A DNA stretch of 64,000 bases from Isoperla grammatica (Eukaryota > Arthropoda > Insecta > Plecoptera > Perlodidae). The position numbers and the translations under genes were made by a program. The stretch spans positions 38,843,215 through 38,907,214 of the forward strand of contig OX246745.1 of assembly GCA_945910005.1 (NCBI GenBank), written 5' to 3'. Shown piece after piece: positions 22,282-32,720 of this stretch; positions within the stretch are counted from its first letter, which is position 1; each line of letters opens with the position of its first letter. The notes beneath the pieces were generated by a model that was not told where the DNA came from, searched no databases, and worked only from the letters and a program-made list of their open reading frames with translations.

Positions 22282-22742
22282 ATTTTTACAATTGCTTTCA
22301 TTCAATGGTATAATTATTATTACTGTTAATTGAAACCGGTATGTGTGTGTGCGTGTATGAAATAAAAATTTTATGTCAGAAGAGTTTTTTTAGTATTGAA
22401 ATATATACTGGTAATTATATTTTAATTGCCACAGCTTAAATTTTGTCCTATTTTGACGGATCAAAAACTTAGGAGTAATGTTTTTTTCTGAATATTCCGT
22501 AATGTTAATCAAAAGTTTAAAATGTTCAGTATTTCCCACTTGTTCCAAGTTGACTGCAGGTCATCTTCAAGGGAAATGTCGACGAGTGTCTGCTTGCCCA
22601 CCTTGAGATGGAGCCGGCTGCCGGGGGGGGGTGAAGGAAGGGGAATTATTTCAGCTACCTGGCTGAATTCTCTCCTACGAACGGACTTAACCAGTGCCTG
22701 TATAAAATGTAAATGTGCTAACGTCGTGGTTTGTGCTTCCAG

Positions 22743-22905
22743 CTTTCTCCGCCACTGGAACCGAGGTGATTTCAACTCGTGCACTCGAACTGACCTGACA
22801 TTCAAACCCGTGCCCGACTCGAAGCTGGCTCGGAAGAGAGAAGAACGTCTGAGGAAGCAAGCCGAGCGCGAGAGGGAGGAGAGAGAGAAGGCCGCTGCTC
22901 AGGCG
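22743..22905 (+). CDS. Gug: Atrophin exon 6 of those visible, conserved core
   Basis: The acceptor is GTGCTTCCAG|CTTTCTC and the donor CAGGCG|GTATGT. It encodes FLRHWNRGDFNSCTRTDLTF then KPVPDSKLARKREERLRKQA and a charged EREREEREKAA helix. This is the best conserved block of Atrophins (F-x-R/K-H-W/L-x-R-G-x-N-S-C-x-R-T-D-L). The charged stretch is a predicted long helix. Phase 0 at the 3' end matches the exon at 24537. Confidence 0.96.
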
Positions 22906-23258
22906 GTATGTAGCTATTTAGCTGTACCTTGCATTACCAATGGAACAGGTATTATATTTTTTAGATTTTTTATACCAAGATGGCTTTTTCAACCATTCTT
23001 TTTTCTAACTATCCAATATAAAATGGCTTCCTTTTCTGGCCTGCTCATGTCATTGGGCAAGGAGTGGATATAAAACTTAACCCTGGTTAATTTATTTCTT
23101 CATTTGTTTCTACCTCAGGTCACATTTAATTTAAGTTATAAAGTGCTAAATTTGGGTTCGTAAGAACTATTTATACTATGTTAAAAATATTTGTAATAGT
23201 AGTGAAATTATCAGTGTTTGTACTTCAAAGTCACTTTGTAAGGTAAATTTCAAATATC

Positions 23259-23261
<3 letters not shown>

Positions 23262-23331
<70 letters not shown>

Positions 23332-24345
23332 CCTTTATTTACAACAGAATACAAATGATTCCACCAGTGTAAATATAATAAAACCTGAAAATAAGTACAT
23401 ATTGTCATTAGCATAGTCACATAAATAAAAGCAATAATTAGACATAACAGTTAACATTACATAACAAGTTTTTCACAAACATTGCCAACAACGCAGCCCT
23501 ATAAATAGGCCTGCCGAGTCATAGGTAAAAGTGGCAGAATTACGTTGGAACGAAATCTTCTAAAACAGGTATCGAATAAATCAAGTAAAATACTGGAGTT
23601 ATTTATCAAAGAGTTAAAATCAGCCTGAAGCCTTCGAAGAGGGGAATACTTTAAAACATCTATCCTATTTTGAGATATATAGAATGTCGGATGGCTTCTA
23701 GTTGGTCTAGGTGGTACAAAGAAATCTAAGTGGCTGAGCAGTGGGGTGTCAAACAGATTATTGGCTATTTTATACAAAAACGATAAATCCAGTAGCTTGC
23801 GCCTGTTTTCCAGTGTCATTATCTTATTATTAAAACAATGCGTCAAATAATCCCTCCTGTGAAATTCAACTTTAAAATGTTTAAACCACATCATCTTTAT
23901 GTACGCCTTCTGTACTTTCTCTATACACTCAATCTTGGTGACGTGATAAGGGCTCCAGACAGCGCTGGCATACTCCACCTGTGGCCGAACCACGGCAACA
24001 TACAAAGCTCTTGTGGTTGCAGGCCAAGCAGCTTATATGCTTTTGGAGTAATGGAATCTAGATGTTTATTGAAAGACAAGTCGTAAGTCATCACCACACC
24101 AAGATCTCGAATAGATTGCACTCTTTCTAAGGCCACATCATTCAAGATGTAGTGAAATGAAATTACATGTTTTCTTTTATTGGTGGACGTAATTATTTTA
24201 TTTTGCATTTATCAACATTAAGGTCAAGCTTTCACACCGAACACCATTCAGATAGACAATCGATATCTTTTTGAAGAAGTAAACAGTCACGTACGGTACC
24301 CACCGGGTGATAAATCTTTAAATCGTCAACTAAGGCCTAATTATA
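23262..24345 (-). mobile_element. 5'-truncated LINE, 3' part of reverse transcriptase ORF
   Basis: An (AAT)n run at 23262-23331 on the + strand represents the minus-strand 3' tail. Upstream of it the minus strand encodes two overlapping-frame pieces: 24208-23921 (LERVQSIRDLGVVMTYDLSF) and 24005-23499 (RPQVEYASAVWSPYH, IEKVQKAYIKMM). These are the thumb and C-terminal regions of jockey/CR1-type non-LTR polymerases. A frameshift separates them and the RT core and endonuclease are missing. Confidence 0.85.
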
Positions 24346-24536
24346 ATATAAAAACATCTTTTTAAACAGTATTCAATTCTTTCAAGCCCAAATTCAGCCC
24401 ATTTTCCACATTTTTGATGTCATGTAGCATTAATGAGATATGATTGATTAAATACCGGTAATTTTGCTTGGTTTTATCGGTGGTATCTTCCCTCTGAATC
24501 TGGTCTAAGTCTGATTGAAGTTGGCCTGTTTTCCAG

Positions 24537-24735
24537 CGTAAGGTGACCACCCCGGACAAGCCGGAGAGTGCTAAACCTCCGTCGAGAGGAGCCATCGAGT
24601 CCATCTCCTCTCCGTACGACCGGTTCACTCCCCGGGCCGGCTATCCCGACACACCTGCGTTGAGACAACTCTCGGAGTACGCTCGGCCACACGCGGGCTT
24701 CTCCCCGGGACACATGCAGCGTTCGGCAGCTCTCG
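24537..24735 (+). CDS. Gug: Atrophin exon 7 of those visible
   Basis: The acceptor is TGTTTTCCAG|CGTAAG and the donor CTCG|GTACGC. Entering in phase 0, it encodes RKVTTPDKPESAKPPSRGAI, a Ser/Pro region, then GYPDTPALRQLSEYARPHAG and FSPGHMQRSA. The PDTPALR-x-LSEYARPH motif is diagnostic for RERE/Grunge. The exon leaves one nucleotide, completed by GT of the 32040 exon to give Gly. Confidence 0.95.
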
Positions 24736-24939
24736 GTACGCCTACTCAACTGCTTCTTTGTTTCAATAAGTGTTTCCATTTTTCAAATGTCTTTCTTTAG
24801 TTAGACAGGTGTGTTTCAATAATACAAAATTAAGAACAATTGAAGAAGAAGAGAACGTGAGATAGAATGTCCGTCGCTGGGTTAGTGATATTTCTTGGGG
24901 AAAGAAGAAACGAGACTTACAGCTTTCCTGAAAAGTGGT

Positions 24940-25511
24940 GGGTGGCTGCGTGAAGTGAAGAGTACACTATATTTACTAGGTATGTGCGGGTAGTGATTTT
25001 TGAACTTGGGTCGGGTAGTGTAAAAAAATAAAATGAATACCAATTTATCGATTAGACAAAATACGTTATATAAAATGTAGTGGTTTACGAATCCACAAAA
25101 CTTGAATTTCCCGCCGTATTTCGTGCTATTTCCACCAAGAATGCGGTGGATTTCTGGCATATGGTCGCCATGGTCGCCATCTTTTTTATATGAGCACTGT
25201 CAGAAATGGTCAGAATACATTGTGAATTAGTGTTACTCACCCTCACTGCCCCATTTTATACAAAATAAATTAAAATAAGTATAATCAGGAAGAATAATAA
25301 AGTAAGATAGAAGATAAGGCATCCTCATATAAATATCAGTCCCTTCCAAGCTTGCTTGCATTGCAGCTTGGTCTTATCAATGATAATCTCGAAAGCAAGT
25401 GTTGTACTACCCGACCCGATGCGGTCCGAACCAACCTCGGGTGTTGTAACCTCACATCCCTAATATTTACACAAAAAGTTGGTTTCGGCCTACGTGGCCT
25501 TGGTCACCAAT
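24940..25511 (-). mobile_element. Penelope-like element terminus, split by a MITE
   Basis: Minus-oriented sequence at about 24945-24976 (GTGAAGTGAAGAGTACAC) and 25463-25511 (ATATTTACACAAAAAGTT..., GGTTTCGGCCTACGTGGCC) matches the terminal part of the Penelope-like element at 31570-31640. The hAT MITE at 24977-25462 separates the two pieces. Read on the minus strand it includes GGCCACGTAGGCCGAAACC, which resembles stem II plus the GAAA core of a hammerhead ribozyme, but the CTGATGA box is degenerate. Confidence 0.65.
24977..25462. mobile_element. hAT-type MITE, 486 bp
   Basis: Ends TAGGTATGTGCGGGTAG and CCTCACATCCCTA are imperfect inverted repeats. An exact 8-bp duplication ATATTTAC lies at 24969-24976 and 25463-25470. 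It interrupts a Penelope-like terminus. Confidence 0.85.
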
Positions 25512-25749
25512 AGGGGTGTGCGAGTCTACGATTTTTAAGTCGAGCCGAGCCGAGTATGAGAAAAAAAGCTTGATTTTCGAGCCGAGCCGAGCCGAGCTTT
25601 TAAAATAGCGTTAATTGTAAATTTACGGCTGCATTTTATTTCAGTTGATGCAATGCGATAGGAAGTGTATGTATACCAAAATTTCGGTACATCTAAGATC
25701 AACTACATCTTTGTTTATAACATATGTAAGTTACATAATTATATTATTA
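25512..25749. other. Left end of a MITE related to 3820-4584, truncated
   Basis: TAGGGGTGTGCGAG at 25512 copies the left end of the MITE at 3820, followed by GAGCCGAGCCGAG repeats. No matching right end is seen before the pogo-like insertion at 25750, so this copy is truncated or its right half was separated. Confidence 0.5.
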
Positions 25750-27591
25750 CAGTAGAACCGCCTTTGTACGTTTCGCTTTTCTACGTTTTTTACATTTCTG
25801 CGTTTTTTTTACTTCTGCGTTTTTTTTACGAGGTCCCGGCGAAGCCTTATGGCATTTCTGCATAATTTATTTCTTTAATACGTTTTCCAATATTACGTTT
25901 TTTACGTTAATGCGTTTCAAAAATCAGTCCGTCAAGGTAATTAGATCCTATAGGACGTTTTCTGTGTTCTCATAATCGGTTTTTCCGGCCAGCCAGTGAG
26001 TCGAATTACAAGTTGTTATTGTTCAAGCCGACCACGTTAGTCATTCATTCATCCCAGTTCTGCGAAGCGTCCCCCCCCCCCCACCCCCTTCCCTCGCTCA
26101 ACACAATGCAACCCAGCGGCCAGTGAGTGCCTTGACCTTGACCAGCTGCATCTCGTTCCGCGTGGGGGGAGCTCTCTGAAAGGGTCGTTTTATCTACGAT
26201 CTCAGCTGTCCGCACTGAGGTTCTTTACCTACTTACCATAAGGGCCCCCTCACACGGGAGACAAGTTGCCCAGCAATTTGTTGCTCGGCGGCAGGTGACC
26301 GCGAAAACGTGCAGGCAATTCGCGAGCGACTTGTTGCCCGTGACGTCAGACCATCCCCTCTCCATGCGCCAACTTTTGGAATGAATGCAGAACGATGTTG
26401 GAAGTTAAAAAGATCGTTGCTGATTGTGGATACACCCTATGGTAAGCGAACGCCTTACAAAGGGAATGTTTTGGATTCTGTGTGAAGATTTGAAACGCGA
26501 CAAAGTCAAGTTTTAAATTATTTTCGAATGTCAATGGAATCATTCGATGAATTATTGGGCGCATCTCCGATACCCCACTCTCCGATGCCCCACCAACCTT
26601 AATAGTCTCCCTGTACGCTGGCTTTGAGGTGCAGTGCAGCCCGTGCAGCCCGTCATCTTTCATATGCTCCAACTCCAAATTATATACGCATAATATTAAC
26701 GAATGCATAATTATGTTTGTCTTAAATGTATCCTACTACAATATTTATAATTTACTTGAGACTCAATGCTTGGATAGAATACACTCACTGCTTATTTTTG
26801 TTTTATTTCAGTGCACGGCCTACAGAGCGGTATTTAAACATTGCATGGTATATTGAATAGTCTTGCGGCCCCATTCTCAAACTGATTGGCCTGTGAGTGT
26901 GGGGCGATTCCATTGAATACTGGGCGATTCCATTGAATTTATCAGTTTTTCGGTGTCGACTAATTGCTCGATAATTGGAGGATCCATGGCAACTTGTTGC
27001 TCGTGTGAGGACTCTCGTATAACTGCATGGTTCTGCTGTCGATGGGCAGTTGCCCTATTGCTGGGCAACTCGATTGGATGGACGACTGACTTCCTGTCGT
27101 CGGGAGACTGGCGACTGCCAGTTGCCCGTGTGAGGACATCCTATCATCCCAATGTACTTGCTATTGCCGGGCAACTTATTGCTGGGCAACTTGTCTCCCG
27201 TGTGAGGGGGCCCTAAATAACAACCAGTGGTCCTCTTTACAAAACGCTTATGTCAAACTACAGAGATAATTAAACATTGCCCTCGCACTTTGACTACTCC
27301 TATTATCCTAAGTATAGAAAACAATATTTTTACCCACTCGAGTTTTTTATAATACGTCATCACCGCCTAGTCTAGCTGCATGACCTTGGTCGCCAGGCCT
27401 CGTTACGACCCTTCTTAGATAAGAATGAAGAATGGTGTCGGGGTGGGGGGGGGGGGGGGGAAGCTTTTACAAGATTATAAGTGTTAGGAATGTATGAAAA
27501 GACAAATTTGAAGTATTTCAACAGTGCGTTTTTCCCGTTACCACGTTTTTTGTCTCGGGTCCCTCGAAAACGTACAAAGAAGGTTTCACTG
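25750..27591. mobile_element. pogo/Tigger-like element carrying a nested Harbinger element
   Basis: TA flanks (25748-25749 and 27592-27593) and inverted ends CAGTAGAACCGCCTTTGTAC and GTACAAAGAAGGTTTCACTG. Subterminal sequence repeats TACGTTTT-like motifs. No transposase is visible outside the nested element. A poly-C run near 26071 and a poly-G run near 27445 lie inside it. Confidence 0.83.
26242..27213 (+). mobile_element. PIF/Harbinger derivative with transposase remnant
   Basis: Ends GGGCCCCCTCACACGGGAGA and TCTCCCGTGTGAGGGGGCCC are inverted, continuing into GTTGCCCAGCAA on both sides. TAA lies on each side (26239-26241 and 27214-27216), the usual 3-bp target site of this superfamily. Near 26510-26570 the + strand reads YFRMSMESFDELLGASP, the N-terminal signature of Harbinger (HARBI1-like) transposases. 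The rest of the enzyme is missing, so this is a deletion derivative. Confidence 0.85.
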
Positions 27592-27647
27592 TATAGGGTT
27601 ACATAATGTAACCCTATACAACCCTGTTATTTTTGCGCGGTAGGTTG

Positions 27648-28083
27648 CAGTGCCTAATTTAAGGAAAAAGTGGAACTGCGCAAACAAGTCTTTAGAGGCA
27701 AAGCGCCGGGGGGTTTGGGGGGCGCTGCCCCCCACGTTAGCCCCACAGGGGATTTTTTTGTTGACCTTTTTTCAAAAACGTGTTTAAATGGCTTGAGATG
27801 GTCTTCAATACATTTTATTAGATTTACTACCGCGATTCACCAAGCGCTTACCTCCTCAGAAAACATACAAAGTTAAATAGACGTTAAGAAATTGAAGAAT
27901 ATACTTGTAGATTTAGTATAAGCTCTATAAGATTAAAAAATAAAATAAAAATGAAGTATATTTTTTATTCTATCAGTTATTTTAAAGGCTAATTCTCAAC
28001 TGCGCAAATCACAAATTGCAGCTGCGCAAATGACTTTTGCAACTGCGCAAACAGTGTCCAGCTGCGCACTAAATTAGGCACTG
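27648..28083. mobile_element. hAT-type MITE, 436 bp
   Basis: Ends CAGTGCCTAATTTA and TAAATTAGGCACTG, exact 8-bp duplication GTAGGTTG at 27640-27647 and 28084-28091. The interior near both ends repeats AACTGCGCAAA. There is a GGGGGGCGCTGCCCCCC palindrome near 27719. Confidence 0.92.
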
Positions 28084-28540
28084 GTAGGTTGGTAGAACAG
28101 TTTAGTTGCACTGTTTTACCGACCTTGGGTTGCGCTAGCAATGGCCATTTAGTTCACAATACCAACAATAGATCGTACGGTAGGTGCATTATTAGGGAGC
28201 TTAGAGAGTGTATGAATACAGTAACAGCAACTTTTCAATTTCTCGACTTGTTTTTTAAAATGCATTTGTATTTCAGTAGAATATTAGGACATACTTAAGT
28301 AAACTAAATTTCGTGTGAAATATTGATTTTATTGCAACTGAAGCTACAAACAGATCGAAATTCCATATGACAATGTCGGATATAAATAAAGTTATAAGAG
28401 AGCAACAAACCAGCCACGATTGAACCCAAAATTTGCTGCTGTGCTAGTTGATATGGAAAATACAGTAGTCACCAACCATTGAAGAGGACTGGCTAACAAC
28501 ACTAAAAACTATTTAAACTACTATTTACACTTATATTTAC

Positions 28541-28879
28541 AAGGCGCTGTTGAGGGTTGTGGTGGCGGTGAGGGAGGAGGGAGGGACCTAAGGGGTAGGA
28601 GGCCTAGGCCTACCTCAGGTTGAGCTTAGGTTTTTGGTGCGAGTTGGTGATGGTTTGATGCGCCAAGTACCATTGCCTCAACTGTTCCTCGTTGCAGGAA
28701 GGGAAGAAGGGAGTAATGATCTGACAACCCTAGTGGCGTAGCAGTCATTGAACTCCCTGTTGTGGGTGCCTGCTTGTAGTGCCATGGGTTTTAACTCTAG
28801 TTTTTTGACAATATCCTGCCTATGCCCATTCATCCTGGTGCTCAGGGAGTTGTGGTTAGGCCTATATACTCAGCAGGGA
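28541..28879 (-). repeat. Inverted terminal copy of the Penelope-like 3' end
   Basis: On the minus strand this region reads through the GIY-YIG end (GGATGAATGGGCATAGGCAG) and the following non-coding tail (GGTCCCTCCCTCCTCC), and pairs with 31215-31555. Divergence is visible but small. Confidence 0.85.
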
Positions 28880-29009
28880 ACCGGAACCAACAGAGTGGAA
28901 GTAAACCCTGTGTTTTGAGTCCTCAGAACACCGAACCTGACACCCGATTCTTGGTAGGATTATCACAGCTGGTTCTATCAATGAACACCTTCAGCTTCAT
29001 GGACCGCAT

Positions 29010-29525
29010 TAGTGATGGGCATTTTTTATCAAAGAATGGATTCACGATTCGATTCGATTTTTTAGAGTACCGAATCGATCCAGACGATTAATCGGTCGAA
29101 ATAAATCGATTAATCGATTTATGAGGGCGATTTTTCATTATTATCCGTTTATACCATTTTTCGAGGTGTTCAGCATTGGTGTCCAGCTAGTTTCTGACTT
29201 TCTTAGGTCACATAACCTTAAATTGTTAGCATAAACCCTGAAAAGTTGTAAAACACGCTGTTTGAAGTGATGGGATGAGACGAAGAGCTGTTTTTATGTA
29301 AGGCCTAGGGTGCATAGGGCCTATATAATTGTAATTTGTAAGAACCTAGTCGTCATGTGAGAACTTATTTCCTCCATATCCGCTTCTCCGCGGACCGAAA
29401 ACGAAGTTTGAATGAAAAATTCGACGAATACTGAATCGATTCAACTGATTAATCGAAAGGACTTGAATCGATCTTTAAAATCGATTATTTTTTGTAGATA
29501 ATCGATTTTTCATCGCCCATCACTA
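29010..29525. mobile_element. hAT-type MITE inside the Penelope-like RT region
   Basis: Ends TAGTGATGGGCATTTTT and CATCGCCCATCACTA, exact 8-bp duplication GACCGCAT at 29002-29009 and 29526-29533. The interior near the ends is rich in AATCGATT-like palindromes. It splits the RT sequence just before the [10 protein letters not shown] motif. Confidence 0.95.
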
Positions 29526-30275
29526 GACCGCATTACCTCCAGACTAAGGGAACGGCAATGGGCACCAGGATGGCTCCATCTTACGCCAACCTGTTTATGG
29601 GCAAGGTGAAATGAACTTCACACAGGGTTTACTTCCGCTATGGGTTCCAGTTCATCGACGACATCTACGCAATTTGGACCCACGGTGAAGAACCCTTCGC
29701 TACCTTCCTAGAGGAACTAAACACCTTCACCTGGTTGCACTTCACGTGGGAAATATCCAAGCACCATGTCAACTTTATAGACGTCTATGTCTGGATCCGA
29801 GATGGACACCTGAAAACCAGTCAACAGTCAGCAATATCTGCATTATGATGGCTGCCACCCCAACTATACAACGTAGCCACACGAGGACACAGTAGCCAAG
29901 TATTGCCACCGCATTGCCAACGCCTTTGTTGCCCGGGGATATCCATCGTCAAGCAAACAACGCACTCCCCCTAACAACAGCATCCATCACCCCACTGGTT
30001 GGTACCCAGTGGCACCCAGGCTTACACATGTTTAACGGCATCATGAAGCGAGGAGCTCACATCCTGAAATCATCACCTCTCCCCAACGATCTGCTGCAAA
30101 ACCTTCCTCGGGTATACTTCCGGCGCCCACCCAACATCGGCGACCTCGTAGTTAAACACACCCCAGATAGGAAGAAAGAGAAGCTTCCCCTACCCCAGGC
30201 ATCACACCCATGCTACAGACCACGCTGCAAGACCTGAACCATTCACCCCTCTACCGGCAAAACATACCCCATCAG

Positions 30276-31160
30276 TAGGGCCATCGAATTTTCGCGAAGC
30301 GCGAATTCACGAAATGTGCTGAAAACATGTTTTTTTAGTATATTTTAGGTTATGAACCATTTTGGGATACTTTAAAACCGAAAATTTATTCGCGATTTGG
30401 CGCGAAAAATTAGTTATCCCACGAAATCTGGCATTTTTCTTCCATCACGCGAATTTCAAACGAAAATTCCAAATTTCTATGATTTTAGTAACTAAATTAC
30501 GAAAAAACGAAATATATTTTGCATATTTTCAGGTTTTCTTGTTAACCGCCATAACTACGTCACAATTCCAAACAAGTTAAAAGGCAAGATGGTTGTCTTT
30601 CCTCACTGCACTGTAAATACGACATTCCACTGCCTTCTGTTTGTGAGTCACATTTGAGTACATGACGTCACATTCGTTGTGGGCGTCGCCCATGCTACCC
30701 GCTTTTTGGAGGTTAGGTTTTCTTTATTTGTGTTGTGTATGTGCAGAAAGAACTGGATTAGTGCCTGATCAAGGGTTTTTCAAGTTATGGCAACATTCTT
30801 TCGGACAACAGAACTTGCCTTAAACCTAAGAATGTTGAGTTAATGTTAGGCTTAACATTTGGAACACAGTAAATGTAGGCCTAAATCAATCTAGGCTACT
30901 GTTGGATAGGCCTAGGCCTAGTCATAGTTACACAGGTTAATTTGTAGGCCTAGGCGCCTGGCCTACCACAAAATCTTATTCAACAATAGGTCTAGCACAA
31001 AAAGCTTAATCTGTTAAGCTTTTTTTTTTTTTTTTTTTTTTAGCTAAATTCATTTATTATTGTGACGAAATGTACGTTATTTGACGAATTATTAAAACGA
31101 AATCTTGCATTTTATATGACGAAATAGTGAGTTTTTATTTACCATAAATCTGTGGCCCTA
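30276..31160. mobile_element. hAT-type element inside the Penelope-like element
   Basis: Short inverted ends TAGGGCCA and TGGCCCTA with an exact 8-bp duplication CCCATCAG at 30268-30275 and 31161-31168. It contains TTCGCGAA-type sequences near its left end, several TAGGCCTA octamers and a T run near 31020. No transposase frame is visible. Confidence 0.9.
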
Positions 31161-31640
31161 CCCATCAGACAACACAACAACTGCACCACTACCAACCTCA
31201 TCTTCCAATTACAATGCCCTGCCGAGTACATAGGCTTAACCACAACTCCCTGAGCACTAGGATGAATGGGCATAGGCAGGATATTGTCAAAAAACTAGAT
31301 TTAAAACCCATGGCACTACAAGCAGGCACCCACAACACGGAGTTCAATGACTGCTACGCCACTAGGGTGGTCAGATCATTACCCCCTTCTTCCCTTCCTG
31401 AAACGAGGAACAGTTGAGGCAATGGGACTTGGCGCATCAAACCATCACCAACTCGCACCAAAAACCTAAGCTCAACCTGAGGTAGGCCTAGGCCACCTAC
31501 CCCTTAGGTCCCTCCCTCCTCCCTCACCGCCACCACAACCCTCAACAGCGCCTTGAAAATATAAGCTCTTAGCCACGTAGGCCGAAACGTTTGACTTTTT
31601 GTGTAAATATACGTGTACTCTTCACCTCACGGAAATATTT

Positions 31641-32039
31641 ATTGGAACAAAGAAACATTTTATAAGAAAGAGAATTAAATTATATTTTAGGAAATATGAC
31701 AATTTGTTTTACTTTGTCAGTTACTTTGACAATTTTTTACTTTGACAATTTCAAAGCAATGTTAACATATGGAAATCAGGGGTTCCACAGGGGATTCAAA
31801 CTCCCTAAATTAACGTTTTTTTATTTATATCTTGTCAAAGTCAAACATTTTCCACAAAATGGTTTTTATAATACTATTTCATTGCAATTTTTACTAAAAT
31901 ATACATAATAATATTTTACTAGCATCAAAATATCTCCAAAAATGTAAGGTTTACTTAACACTGAACATTTGTTTATTCCTTTAACCTCGTTATGTGGGAT
32001 AAATCCTGGCACCATGATGGAGGTGAATTGTGTCCACAG
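31641..32039. other. Intron remainder before exon, nothing recognised
   Basis: AT-rich intron leading to the CCACAG acceptor of the exon at 32040. TTTACTTTGACAATTT occurs in two adjacent variants near 31706-31755. No element ends or coding sequence can be supported. Confidence 0.5.
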
Positions 32040-32277
32040 GTCTCCCACCGCAGTGCATGGACCCCATGATGCACTACGCTTGTAGCATGTACGGGCCAGG
32101 AGCACGGGAGAGACTCGAGATGGAACACCTGGAGAGAGAGAAGCGAGAGAGGGAGATACGAGAACTACGAGAGAGAGAGCTCAGCGATAGACTTAAGGAT
32201 GAGATGATGAAGAGTAGCGGAGGGGCCCCACGCATGCCCAATCCCATTGACCCGCACTGGCTGGAACTACATAGGAG
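32040..32277 (+). CDS. Gug: Atrophin exon 8 of those visible, charged helix
   Basis: The acceptor is TGTCCACAG|GTCTCC and the donor ATAGGAG|GTAAGC. It encodes LPPQCMDPMMHYACSMYGPG followed by a long Glu/Arg helix (ARERLEMEHLEREKREREIR, ELRERELSDRLKDEMMK) and PNPIDPHWLELHRR. The RE-rich helix after a DPxxxY-x-x-x-x-Y segment corresponds to the repeat that gave RERE its name. The exon ends with two nucleotides (AG) of a split codon. Its last ~40 nt seed the tandem array that follows. Confidence 0.94.
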
Positions 32278-32720
32278 GTAAGCCCACAAGCCTGTGCCCA
32301 ATCCCATTGACCCCCACTGGCTGGAACTACATAGGAGGTAAGCCCACAAGCCTGTGCCCAATCCCATTGACCTGCACTGGCTGGAACTACATAGGAGGTA
32401 AGCCCACAAGCCTGTGCCCAATCCCATTGACCCGCACTGGCTGGAACTACATAGGAGGTAAGCCCACAAGCCTGTGCCCAATCCCATTGACCTGCACTGG
32501 CTGGAACTACATAGGAGGTAAGCCCACAAGCCTGTGCCCAATCCCATTGACCTGCACTGGCTGGAACTACATAGGAGGTAAGCCCACAAGCCTGTGCCCA
32601 ATCCCATTGACCTGCACTGGCTGGAACTACATAGGAGGTAAGCCCACAAGCCGAAGCCCAATCCCATTGACCTGCACTGGCTGGAACTACATAGGAGGTA
32701 AGCCCACAAGCCGAAGCCCA
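32278..32720 (+). repeat. 60-bp minisatellite spanning the exon 8 end and its splice donor
   Basis: The exon end plus donor recurs every 60 bp: GTAAGCCC donors lie at 32278, 32338, 32398, 32458, 32518, 32578, 32638 and 32698. Each unit has about 18 intronic bases (GTAAGCCCACAAGCCTGT) and about 42 bases copying the exon end. Differences are few: CCCGC/CCCCC/CCTGC before ACTGG, and CCGAAG in place of CCTGTG in the last unit. In the protein frame each junction reads AGG TAA, so every intronic spacer contributes an in-frame stop although the unit length is a multiple of three. Confidence 0.96.

Larger units (their letters stand above)
21893..22519. mobile_element. Head-to-head pair of tRNA-headed repeats (inverted SINE-like pair)
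   Basis: Outer ends AACTTTTGATTAACATTACG (left) and CGTAATGTTAATCAAAAGTT (right) begin a long imperfect inverted repeat of about 270-300 nt per arm. Each arm carries AAACTCTTCTGACA, CACACACACATACCGG, an ATT-rich tract and, at its inner end, a tRNA-like head. The heads are at 22084-22163 (minus) and 22202-22281 (plus). The arrangement could be a duplicated tRNA-derived SINE in opposite orientations, or a foldback element that captured one. Confidence 0.8.
28541..31640 (+). mobile_element. Penelope-like retroelement with inverted ends, interrupted twice
   Basis: The + strand carries the RT core ([20 protein letters not shown] at 29534-29600, FQFIDDIYAIWTHGEEPF near 29652-29700) and, after 31169, a GIY-YIG-type region (CPAEYIGLTT, RMNGHRQDIV). 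The [18 protein letters not shown] and DD motifs with a downstream GIY-YIG are the hallmarks of this class. Sequence at 28541-28879 is an inverted copy of the 3' end (31215-31555), the terminal arrangement seen in Penelope-like elements. Several stops and frameshifts are present. Two hAT-type elements split it (29010-29525, 30276-31160). Confidence 0.87.
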
